11,983 bases of DNA, from NCBI GenBank assembly GCA_902785445.1, contig CACZYN010000084.1, positions 1 through 11,983 on the forward strand. The letters run 5' to 3'. This stretch comes from an uncultured Anaerovibrio sp. GTDB lineage: Bacteria > Bacillota > Negativicutes > Selenomonadales > Selenomonadaceae. The notes below the pieces were generated by a model. The model was not told where the DNA came from. It saw nothing but the letters and a program-made list of their open reading frames with translations, and did no database searches. This document shows positions 1 through 6,268 of the stretch, piece by piece. Within the stretch, counting starts at the first letter, position 1. Each line of letters starts with the position of its first letter. The translations under genes were made by a program, and so were the position numbers.

Positions 1-53
1 AGAACCAAAATCAGAACCAAAATCAAGGTCAGAATCAAAACGGTAATAATTAA
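1..53 (+). CDS. C-terminal tail of an upstream gene (partial), Asn/Gln-rich
   Basis: The reading frame that begins at base 3 encodes a short Asn-Gln repeat tail (NQNQNQNQGQNQNGNN) and stops with TAA at 51-53. This frame is preferred because the alternation of Asn and Gln with mixed CAA/CAG codons looks like a genuine low-complexity C-terminus, but the other two frames are also open for part of this stretch. In operons of this type the gene before fliK is usually fliJ or a MotE/YlxF-like coiled-coil protein. Which one this is cannot be told from 16 residues, so no function is assigned. Confidence 0.45.
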   Translation, partial: NQNQNQNQGQNQNGNN

Positions 54-104
54 TCTTTCCCTAATGGCTCTTTAATAATTCTTTTTTAAAATTAACTTAT
101 AGTT

Positions 105-141
105 GATTACCGCCTAATGGTGGTTATCATAAATATTTTTT
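105..141 (+). terminator. Possible weak intrinsic terminator upstream of fliK
   Basis: Bases 105-128 can fold into a hairpin: GATTACCGCC pairs with GGTGGTTATC around a TAAT loop, with one T-T mismatch and one G-T wobble. Six T residues follow at 136-141. The seven-base gap between stem and T-run makes it a poor intrinsic terminator, and it lies just before the fliK ribosome binding site. It could equally be a leader structure. Confidence 0.3.
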
Positions 142-161
142 CACACTAAGGAGGTGAATAT

Positions 162-1787
162 ATGGGGACAAACATTAGTGCAAATCTGTTTTCTTCTGCA
201 CCAGCTGCCTCCCAGGGGAGTGTACAGAAAAATGTCAACACAGCCGTTGAGGGCCGTAAGACAGCCACTGGCAAGCAGGGCAGGGATTTTTCATCTGAAT
301 TGAAAGATGTCACAACAGATGATAAGTTGGCCAAGATTGTTAAGGAAGCTGTAGAAAAACCTGTGGCAGAGGATAGTGTGCAGAAGACATCGGAGTTGGC
401 AGATGCTAAGCCAAATGATCCTTTGCAGGATACTGTAGCCGAGGCAGTGGATGAAGTTGCTGAAGAGTTGGCAGCTGAAGTCGTTGCAACTACCGCGGCC
501 CAAATGCCGTTAGCAGAGCTTACGACGTCAGCACAATCAACAGCTCATGCTGAGGCGACTGCGCCACTAGCAAACTTAACAGATCAGCAGCCTACTCAGG
601 ATGTGATGCAGCTTAACACCGTGTCTTTAGAGGCTAACGCTGTATCGCCAGAAGTAAGCACTGTATCTCAGGAGTTACAGCAGCCGGTAGCTGCAACCCA
701 GCTCCAACAGCAGATGGACCGGACCAATTCTCAGGTTCAGGATGTCGCCAAGGAAAATGTGGTGGTGAATGATTCTGTAGTTACTGACAGTGAAGCTCAG
801 TCAGTGGTTCAGAATACCAATCTTCAGCAGCCAGAGGCTCATCAGCCAAAAGCCATTGAAGCATTGTTAAAGCCAGTACAGCCAGTGGAAAAGGTAACCG
901 CTCCGGATGGTTCCCAGGTAATTGATTCAGGTGATATGACAAAGGAACAGGATATGCTGGCCGTTTTGTCAGGTAGCCGAATCGTTAGTCAGAAGTCTGA
1001 AGCTACTGAAGCAACTGTACAGAAGACCACAGTAGAGGATGTGAATAATCTTCTCGGTCAACAGGTACAAGTGGTAAGTGGACGTGACGCCAAGCAGGAG
1101 CTTAATTCTGACAATCAGCAACAGCAGGCCTTCCAACAGGATGCAAAGACTGAGACCATGGCAGCTCCTCAGGTTAAGCAGGTTGAAAGCGAAGAACCAG
1201 CGTTTACTGACCGTATGGATTCTGCTCAGGCAGTCAATGCTTCTACTGTTCAGAACCAGTCAACAGATAATGTTGCTCAAGTGTCTACGCAGCAGAATGT
1301 TAGTCAGACCCGTACTGATTACAACATAACTCAGCAGATTGTTGAGCAGGCCAGACTCATTCGGAATGCAGAAAACACTGAGATGGTAATCAAGCTGAAT
1401 CCAAGACATTTGGGTGATCTTACCTTAAAGGTGGCAGTGAACAGCAATGGTGGTGTAACAGCTACCTTCCATACTGACAACGCACAGGTAAGGGCGATGC
1501 TGGAAACTTCCATGATACAGCTGCAAAAGGAGCTTAATGATCAGGGAATTAAGGTAGACAGTGTAGAGGTTCAGACCGGCCTTACCGATGGACAGCTTCC
1601 AGAGGGACAGAGCCAGGGATACTATCAGCAACAGGCTCAACAAAGTGCCAGAAGTCAAGAACTTGACTTGAAGGATTTTGAAGAGGATGTTGACCTGCTG
1701 TCAACTGAGCCAGTGAACAATGCCACCGATGTTATTCGGGATAGCGAAGGAAATAAGATTTCCGATGGTGTTGATTACGCAGTATAA
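162..1787 (+). CDS. fliK: Flagellar hook-length control protein FliK
   Basis: FliK is exported through the flagellar secretion system. It measures hook length and then acts on FlhB to switch export from rod/hook to filament substrates. The 541-residue protein has a long low-complexity N-terminal and middle part (about 1-395) rich in Gln, Val, Ala, Ser and Thr and almost free of aromatic residues, as expected for an unfolded molecular ruler. The conserved C-terminal hook-length domain (Flg_hook type) lies at about 400-475: it contains EMVIKLNPRHLGDLTLKV at 407-424, then a helix with QVRAMLE and a LNDQGIKVDSVEV strand. A Gln/Ser-rich acidic tail follows. The start is fixed by a perfect AAGGAGGTG at 148-156. 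Its place before flgD and flgE supports the call. The ruler portion diverges fast, so recognition rests on the C-terminus and on context. Confidence 0.93.
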   Translation: MGTNISANLFSSAPAASQGSVQKNVNTAVEGRKTATGKQGRDFSSELKDVTTDDKLAKIVKEAVEKPVAEDSVQKTSELADAKPNDPLQDTVAEAVDEVAEELAAEVVATTAAQMPLAELTTSAQSTAHAEATAPLANLTDQQPTQDVMQLNTVSLEANAVSPEVSTVSQELQQPVAATQLQQQMDRTNSQVQDVAKENVVVNDSVVTDSEAQSVVQNTNLQQPEAHQPKAIEALLKPVQPVEKVTAPDGSQVIDSGDMTKEQDMLAVLSGSRIVSQKSEATEATVQKTTVEDVNNLLGQQVQVVSGRDAKQELNSDNQQQQAFQQDAKTETMAAPQVKQVESEEPAFTDRMDSAQAVNASTVQNQSTDNVAQVSTQQNVSQTRTDYNITQQIVEQARLIRNAENTEMVIKLNPRHLGDLTLKVAVNSNGGVTATFHTDNAQVRAMLETSMIQLQKELNDQGIKVDSVEVQTGLTDGQLPEGQSQGYYQQQAQQSARSQELDLKDFEEDVDLLSTEPVNNATDVIRDSEGNKISDGVDYAV

Positions 1788-1810
1788 AATATCAGAAAGG
1801 AGACAATAAT

Positions 1811-2317
1811 ATGGCAAATTCGTTAAACACGATCACGGTTGATGGTAAAACCTATAATTACGAAGAGTACATGAAGAACCAAGGTGTTAAGGCTTCCGAG
1901 GTTGGTAAGAAGAGTGAGCTTAATAAGGATGCGTTTCTTTCTCTGCTGGTAACCCAGATGCAGTATCAGGATCCGCTCAACCCAATGGATAATGGTGAAT
2001 ATTTGGCCCAGTTGGCTCAGTTCTCCGCGTTGGAGCAGATGACCAATGTATCCGATAAATTGGCGGATGTATACTCGTTGGTAGAGAATATTGACTCTTC
2101 CGTATTGGTTGGCCAGTTAAGCAGCATGATTGGCAAAGAATGTCAGTGGGTTGAGAATGTCAATGGTCAGGATATTAAATGTAGTGGTATGATTACTGGC
2201 GTAAGCATTTCTGACGGTAGCCCTTCGATTGTTGCTACAGTTAAGGATGCCAGTGGCCAGGAATTCGTTACCAAGGTTGATATCAGTAAACTTACCCGGG
2301 TTGGTGAAGGGGTATAA
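1811..2317 (+). CDS. flgD: Flagellar hook-capping protein FlgD
   Basis: FlgD forms the cap under which FlgE subunits polymerise during hook growth, and it leaves when the hook is complete. The 168-residue product has the hallmark N-terminal segment at about 38-82, including AFLSLLVTQMQYQDPLNPM and the Gln/Leu-rich AQLAQFSALEQM stretch. The remaining 80 or so residues form a short predicted beta-rich part (SSMIGKECQWV onward). It is shorter than the E. coli protein (231 aa), as is usual for Bacillota FlgD. AAGGAG at 1797-1802 sits eight bases before the ATG. It lies 23 bases after fliK and 15 bases before the next gene, so cotranscription is almost certain. Confidence 0.95.
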   Translation: MANSLNTITVDGKTYNYEEYMKNQGVKASEVGKKSELNKDAFLSLLVTQMQYQDPLNPMDNGEYLAQLAQFSALEQMTNVSDKLADVYSLVENIDSSVLVGQLSSMIGKECQWVENVNGQDIKCSGMITGVSISDGSPSIVATVKDASGQEFVTKVDISKLTRVGEGV

Positions 2318-2332
2318 AACTAGGAGGCAAAT

Positions 2333-2728
2333 ATGAGTGACTCAAAAATCTTTTTTCCGTCACAACCGATTTTGCCCGTGGATAATTCCAGCCTAAGCCA
2401 GCGTCAAAGCAACATTAATACTACTGCAGCAACTGGAGCTTCCTTTGCGGATATATTGCAAAGAGTTTCTGACCGCAAGGTAACATTTTCCAGTCATGCG
2501 TTGCAGAGAATGGAAAGTCGCAATCTAAGCTTTAGCGAAAAGGATTTGCAAAAGCTGGATGACACCGTAACCAAAATGGCTCAAAAAGGAGCCCGGGAGT
2601 CTCTCATTTATATGAATGATATGGCTCTGGTGGTCAGTGTCGCTAACAGGACTGTAATTACCGCCATGGATGGATCAAGTGCAAAGGAAAACATTATTAC
2701 GAATATTGATAGCGCGGCAATACTGTAA
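2333..2728 (+). CDS. Flagellar operon protein of the TIGR02530 type (function unclear)
   Basis: This is a small soluble protein of 131 residues with no signal peptide or membrane segment. The N-terminal 45 residues are Ser/Asn/Gln-rich and probably disordered. From about 48 on it matches my recollection of the family found between flgD and flgE in many Bacillota: a VTFSSHALQRMESR stretch at 50-63, an acidic/Lys helix to about 90, then NRTVITAMD at 105-113 and ENIITNIDSA at 119-128. Its biochemical role is not established to my knowledge. Position implies a part in hook assembly, perhaps as a chaperone or regulator of FlgD or FlgE, which is inference. An AGGAGG seven bases before the ATG gives a strong start. 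Confidence 0.85.
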   Translation: MSDSKIFFPSQPILPVDNSSLSQRQSNINTTAATGASFADILQRVSDRKVTFSSHALQRMESRNLSFSEKDLQKLDDTVTKMAQKGARESLIYMNDMALVVSVANRTVITAMDGSSAKENIITNIDSAAIL

Positions 2729-2750
2729 GCTTGGACCTTTTAAGGGGAGC

Positions 2751-2780
2751 TTGAGAAGCTGACTGACTGATGCTTCTCAA
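2751..2780 (+). promoter_or_regulatory. Perfect 9-bp hairpin in the leader of flgE
   Basis: TTGAGAAGC at 2751-2759 pairs perfectly with GCTTCTCAA at 2772-2780 around a 12-base loop that contains the tandem GACTGACTGA. No T-run follows, so it does not look like an intrinsic terminator. It lies 45 bases before the flgE start. An mRNA processing or stability element, or a protein-binding site, is possible. The structure is seen directly; the role is inference. Confidence 0.5.
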
Positions 2781-2825
2781 TAAACTTGCCGCATCATGTA
2801 GAAAAGAAAAGGAGATTGATTCATT

Positions 2826-4250
2826 ATGATGCGTTCACTTTTTTCCGGCGTTTCCGGTCTTAAAAATCATCAGACTCGTATGGATGTTATTGGTAACAAC
2901 ATTTCCAATGTTAATACCACTGGTTTCAAATCCTCCCGAGTAAACTTCGAGGATTCGCTGAGTCAGACCCTTTCGGCTGCCTCCCAGGCTACTGATACTG
3001 TGGGTGGTACCAATCCTAAGCAGATTGGTCTTGGTTCCAAAGTTTCTGCCATCGATGTAAACTTTAAAGACGGTTCCGTACAGAGTACTGGTATCAATAC
3101 TGACCTGTGTCTGTCCGGTAATGCACTCTTTGTGGTTAAGCAGGGCAATCAGACCTTCTATACCCGTAATGGTGCTTTTAACTTTGACTCCCAGGGGAAT
3201 CTGGTAAATGCTGAGGGATTGTTTGTTCAGGGCTATATGAATGAATCTGCTACTGAGCACAATTCTATTAATACTAATGGTGCTACATCTTCCATTGCTA
3301 TCCGTGCTGGTAAGACCATGCCATCATCAGCAACTAAAACCGCTAATTATGTAAATAACCTTAATGCTACAGCAGCAACGATTACTGGTATTTCCGCAAC
3401 TTTGGATGATGGTTCTACAGCAAGCCCTGCACCTACCGAAGTTGAAGTTGGTAAGGCAATTAGTGATACTGATCCAAGAAAGGTTGTTGCAGCTGTATTG
3501 ACCATGTCTGATGGAACTACTCAGACTGTAACTGCAGGTAAGTATAAGCAGGGTAACAGTATTCCACTTTCTACTACCGTGAAGGTCTACGATTCCTTGG
3601 GTTCTGCTCATATCGTACCGATTACTGTGGAGAAAACTGGAGAGAATACCTGGTTAGCTAAATTAGCGAAGACGGAGATTACCGAGGAAGATGGTTCATT
3701 AACTACCTTAACAATGACTGATGCTGAGATTAAGTTTAAGGAAACAGGTGCATTCAAAGAAGGTAGTGCAAAATTGGATTTAGCTTATTCCAATGGTAAT
3801 GGTGCAGCTCCGCAGTCTGTAACTATCTCTTTCGATAACCTTACTCAGTATGCTAACTCCAGTACCATCAATGCTGAAGCTGATGGTTATGCATCTGGTA
3901 CCTTGGATACAGTTGCAATTGATGAAACCGGTACTATTGTTGGCACCTATACAAATGGTATTTTGCGTCGTGAGGCTCAGATTGCTGTAGCTCAGTTCAC
4001 TAATGCTCCTGGTCTCACCAAGAAGGGTAGTTCTCTTTATGTTGAGTCCCAGAACTCTGGTGTACCAAATATTGGTACTTCTACTGGTTTTGGCGCAACT
4101 ATCACTGCTTCGGCACTGGAAATGTCCAATGTTGACGTGGCCAATGAGTTCAGTGATATGATTATCACCCAGCGTGGTTTCCAGTCCAACTCTAAGATTA
4201 TTACCGTATCTGATGAAATGCTGGAAACTCTTATCAATATGAAGAGATAA
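2826..4250 (+). CDS. flgE: Flagellar hook protein FlgE
   Basis: FlgE is the structural subunit of the hook, the flexible joint that links the rod to the filament; it is exported unfolded and assembles under the FlgD cap. The 474-residue product begins with the classic axial-protein helix (MRSLFSGVSGLKNHQTRMDV, then GNNISNVNTTGFK at 23-35). It ends with a matching C-terminal helix (SNVDVANEFSDMIITQRGFQ at about 433-452, then TVSDEMLETLINMKR). The middle region (about 145-385) is Thr/Ser/Gly-rich and corresponds to the variable surface domains. Two adjacent ATG codons (2826 and 2829) could each start the protein; GGAG at 2811-2814 is 11 bases before the first. Residue 95 is the only cysteine. 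Hairpins flank the gene on both sides, which could set its level apart from its neighbours. Confidence 0.96.
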   Translation: MMRSLFSGVSGLKNHQTRMDVIGNNISNVNTTGFKSSRVNFEDSLSQTLSAASQATDTVGGTNPKQIGLGSKVSAIDVNFKDGSVQSTGINTDLCLSGNALFVVKQGNQTFYTRNGAFNFDSQGNLVNAEGLFVQGYMNESATEHNSINTNGATSSIAIRAGKTMPSSATKTANYVNNLNATAATITGISATLDDGSTASPAPTEVEVGKAISDTDPRKVVAAVLTMSDGTTQTVTAGKYKQGNSIPLSTTVKVYDSLGSAHIVPITVEKTGENTWLAKLAKTEITEEDGSLTTLTMTDAEIKFKETGAFKEGSAKLDLAYSNGNGAAPQSVTISFDNLTQYANSSTINAEADGYASGTLDTVAIDETGTIVGTYTNGILRREAQIAVAQFTNAPGLTKKGSSLYVESQNSGVPNIGTSTGFGATITASALEMSNVDVANEFSDMIITQRGFQSNSKIITVSDEMLETLINMKR

Positions 4251-4278
4251 TAATTAGTATCTAAAAGTAAACTAAAAT

Positions 4279-4320
4279 ATTCAAGGCAGGTGCAACCTGC
4301 ACCTGCCTTGAATTAAATTT
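4279..4320 (+). terminator. Strong 16-bp hairpin after flgE (terminator or attenuator)
   Basis: ATTCAAGGCAGGTGCA at 4279-4294 pairs perfectly with its complement at 4298-4313 around a three-base ACC loop. The downstream TAAATTTGTATT is only modestly T-rich, so termination may be partial. It lies 28 bases after the flgE stop and 37 before flbD. It could end much of the hook-gene transcript, letting some polymerase through to flbD, or protect the 3' end of flgE mRNA. Confidence 0.65.
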
Positions 4321-4336
4321 GTATTAACAAACCAAT

Positions 4337-4345
4337 GGGGGGGAG
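4337..4345 (+). promoter_or_regulatory. Ribosome binding site of flbD with a run of seven G
   Basis: Seven consecutive G residues (4337-4343) run straight into AG to form the Shine-Dalgarno region, five bases before the flbD ATG at 4351. A homopolymer here is unusual beside the AGGAGG-type sites of the other genes. Slippage in it would change the strength or spacing of initiation. Confidence 0.5.
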
Positions 4346-4350
4346 CTTAT

Positions 4351-4548
4351 ATGATTAAGCTTACAAAATTTAATTCTGATGGAAAGAAAAAAGGGGAATT
4401 TGTACTTAATGCCGAAATAATAGAAACGATAGAAGAAACACCGGATACAGTTATTACCCTTACCAATGGTAAAAAGATTATCGTGGAAGAACCAATGGAA
4501 GAAGTTGTTCGTCAGGTTGTAAAATATAAGCGGGCCTGGTTTAAGTAA
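4351..4548 (+). CDS. flbD: FlbD/SwrD-family small flagellar protein
   Basis: This 65-residue protein matches the small FlbD family that sits between flgE and the motor genes in Bacillota; the Bacillus subtilis member is called SwrD and increases flagellar power, probably by way of the stator. Recognisable parts are MIKLTKF at the N-terminus, EFVLNAEIIETIEETPDTVI at 16-35, LTNGKKIIV at 37-45 and a C-terminal amphipathic helix ending in a basic-aromatic tail. The segment NSDGKKKG at 8-15 looks longer than the tight turn I recall in typical members. There is no signal or membrane segment. It is not the unrelated Caulobacter transcription factor also named FlbD. In many relatives motA and motB follow; here fliL does, after a gap. 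Confidence 0.88.
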   Translation: MIKLTKFNSDGKKKGEFVLNAEIIETIEETPDTVITLTNGKKIIVEEPMEEVVRQVVKYKRAWFK

Positions 4549-4598
4549 GGACACTTTGGTAATATAGTCCATAATTGTTGATAATTTGGTTTAAATAG

Positions 4599-4626
4599 TT
4601 GTAATTTGGCTAATTATTGCTAAAAT
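4599..4626 (+). promoter_or_regulatory. Candidate sigma-A promoter for fliL
   Basis: TTGTAA at 4599-4604 and TAAAAT at 4621-4626 are separated by 16 bases, and a TG one base before the -10 box gives an extended -10 element. Transcription would begin near 4632, about 70 bases before fliL. The surrounding 152-base gap is the longest in the window and is AT-rich, so chance matches are likely and the call is moderate. Confidence 0.4.
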
Positions 4627-4643
4627 AAGTATGTTGAATATTT

Positions 4644-4667
4644 TTTGATAAATCTTGATTTATCAAT
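4644..4667. promoter_or_regulatory. Palindrome upstream of fliL (operator or leader hairpin)
   Basis: TTGATAAATC at 4645-4654 is followed by TT and then its exact reverse complement to 4666. As RNA this would be a nine-pair stem with a CTTG loop. It would lie about 12 bases downstream of the start predicted from the -10 box at 4621, a common site for a repressor operator. The downstream bases are not T-rich enough for a terminator in this direction. Confidence 0.45.
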
Positions 4668-4700
4668 TTAATAGATAATAAATAAAAGGAGTGACATGCA

Positions 4701-5216
4701 ATGGCTGATGAAGAGAAGACTGAGGAACAGGCTCCGGAAGCGGGTAAAGCGAAGAAATTTCCTCTGGTAATAATCATAGTCCTTATAGTTCTAGGCTTAG
4801 TATTGTCCGGCGTAATTGCATTCTTTATTTCCAGTACCATGATGGGGGCTGGTACCACTGCTAATGGTGGGGAAGTAAAGCATCACGATCCAGGTGTGTT
4901 CGTTAAATTGGGCGATCCAAAGGAAGGCATGATCGTGAATGTGGGCGGTATAAAAGCCAGCAGATTTTTAAAGATTGGCGTTGTTATGGAACTGAATCCA
5001 GAAAAGGAAGAGGTCGTAAAAGAGGGCAAGCTTGTTCCTATGGCTGAGACCAAAATTATGGATTCCACCCTGCAGATATTGCGTACGGTCAAGATTGAGG
5101 AATTAGATGCAAATAAGCAGGATGACCTAAAAGCAAAAATAAAGAGCGAAGTAAACAAGGCCTTGGGAGAAGGCAGTGTTTTCGATGTTTACATTACTAG
5201 CTTTATGCTTCAGTAA
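4701..5216 (+). CDS. fliL: Flagellar basal body-associated protein FliL
   Basis: FliL is a single-pass inner-membrane protein that surrounds the stator units at the basal body and supports torque and stator retention. The 171-residue product has an acidic/basic cytoplasmic N-terminus (1-19), one transmembrane helix at about 20-44 (FPLVIIIVLIVLGLVLSG and on), a short Gly/His-rich linker and a C-terminal periplasmic-side domain at about 65-171. The domain contains FVKLGDP near its start, SRFLKIGVVMEL, and the typical ending DVYITSFMLQ. GGAG in AAAAGGAGTGACATGCA supports the ATG at 4701; an ATG five bases upstream is in another frame. It is separated from flbD by 152 bases and from fliM by 47. 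Confidence 0.94.
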   Translation: MADEEKTEEQAPEAGKAKKFPLVIIIVLIVLGLVLSGVIAFFISSTMMGAGTTANGGEVKHHDPGVFVKLGDPKEGMIVNVGGIKASRFLKIGVVMELNPEKEEVVKEGKLVPMAETKIMDSTLQILRTVKIEELDANKQDDLKAKIKSEVNKALGEGSVFDVYITSFMLQ

Positions 5217-5263
5217 TTTATTACTATTTATTATATACTTTGAGAAGGAAAGGGGGATGAAGC

Positions 5264-6268
5264 TTGGCAGATGATGTATTATCACAATCTGAAATAGACA
5301 AACTATTGGCCCAGTTCGCTTCTGGTGAGGCAGATGCCGAAACCATGCAAAAAGAAGAAAACACCAAGAAAGTCAAGACTTATGACTTCAAGCGGCCAGA
5401 TAAGTTTTCCAAGGATCAGATTAGGACGCTTAATATGCTGCATGACAATTTTGCGCGTCTCTTCAATACATACTTGTCCACATATTTGCGGGCATTGGTA
5501 TCTGTAGAGGTTGCATCAGTTGAGCAGCTTACATATCAGGAATTTGTCCAATCGCTTTCAAACCCTAGTGTTATTGGAATATTGACAGTACCGCCTCTTA
5601 AAGGCAATGTCATCATGGAGATGAATACTGGTATTGCTTTTTCAATAATTGACCGAGTTTTTGGTGGACAGGGAGATAACACCATTAAACCACGGGTACT
5701 GACAGAGATTGAAGAAGCAGTTATTCGCCGTATTTTTGACAAAGCCATGGGACACCTCCGGGAGGCGTGGTTTAATGTGGTTCAATTTAATCCTAAGATG
5801 GAGGCAATTGAGTCTAATCCACAGTTTGCTCAGATTGTTCCACCTAGCGATATGGTAGTAATCATAACCATCCAAACCAAGATAGGTTCGGTGGAAGGTT
5901 TTATGAATATATGTATTCCGTATTTGGTACTTGAACCAATTATGTCCAAGCTGACCACCACGTTCTGGGTTGCAGCAAATATCTCCAAGGAAGAGCACCC
6001 AGAGCATGAGGATATGATACGCCAAAAGCTTAGAAAAACTAAAGTCCCTGTGGTTATCCAAATGGGACAGTTTGATATTTCAGTTCGAGAATTCCTGTCG
6101 TTGAGTTATGGAGATGTTTTACAGCTTGATACCAGAGTGGATGATGAATTGAAATGTATTGTCGGCAATAATACAAAATTCTATTGTCGGCCCGGCACCT
6201 CCGGCAAGAAGGCTGCCGTACAAATTACTAGATTGATTACGGAAGGAGATGAAGGTACTAATGGGTGA
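5264..6268 (+). CDS. fliM: Flagellar motor switch protein FliM
   Basis: FliM is the C-ring protein that binds phospho-CheY and relays it to FliG to reverse the motor. The 334-residue product starts with the CheY-binding peptide LSQSEIDKLLA (6-16), followed by a flexible Glu/Lys linker. The CheC-like middle domain covers about 40-235, with the VFGGQG motif near 132-137, and a C-terminal SpoA (FliN-like) domain covers about 255-325. The start is a TTG preceded by AGGGGG. It is chosen because it gives the canonical MADDVLSQSEID N-terminus and no ATG is available in frame nearby. An out-of-frame ATG seven bases upstream would give only a five-codon peptide. The stop overlaps the fliY start by eight bases. 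Confidence 0.96.
   Translation: MADDVLSQSEIDKLLAQFASGEADAETMQKEENTKKVKTYDFKRPDKFSKDQIRTLNMLHDNFARLFNTYLSTYLRALVSVEVASVEQLTYQEFVQSLSNPSVIGILTVPPLKGNVIMEMNTGIAFSIIDRVFGGQGDNTIKPRVLTEIEEAVIRRIFDKAMGHLREAWFNVVQFNPKMEAIESNPQFAQIVPPSDMVVIITIQTKIGSVEGFMNICIPYLVLEPIMSKLTTTFWVAANISKEEHPEHEDMIRQKLRKTKVPVVIQMGQFDISVREFLSLSYGDVLQLDTRVDDELKCIVGNNTKFYCRPGTSGKKAAVQITRLITEGDEGTNG

Noticed and set aside
1078..1329. 83-codon + strand open frame inside fliK
   Set aside because: It is an out-of-frame product of the Gln/Ala-rich fliK ruler; the fliK frame is continuous through it.
2835..3260. 141-codon minus-strand open frame inside flgE
   Set aside because: It is antisense to the conserved FlgE N-terminus and has no supporting signals.
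4645..4666. FNR/CRP-type binding site before fliL
   Set aside because: TTGAT and ATCAA half-sites are present but spaced by 12 or 2 bases, not the four of the FNR consensus, so no named regulator is assigned.
5642..6061. 139-codon minus-strand open frame inside fliM
   Set aside because: It lies wholly within a well-recognised FliM, and its product shows no protein-like pattern.
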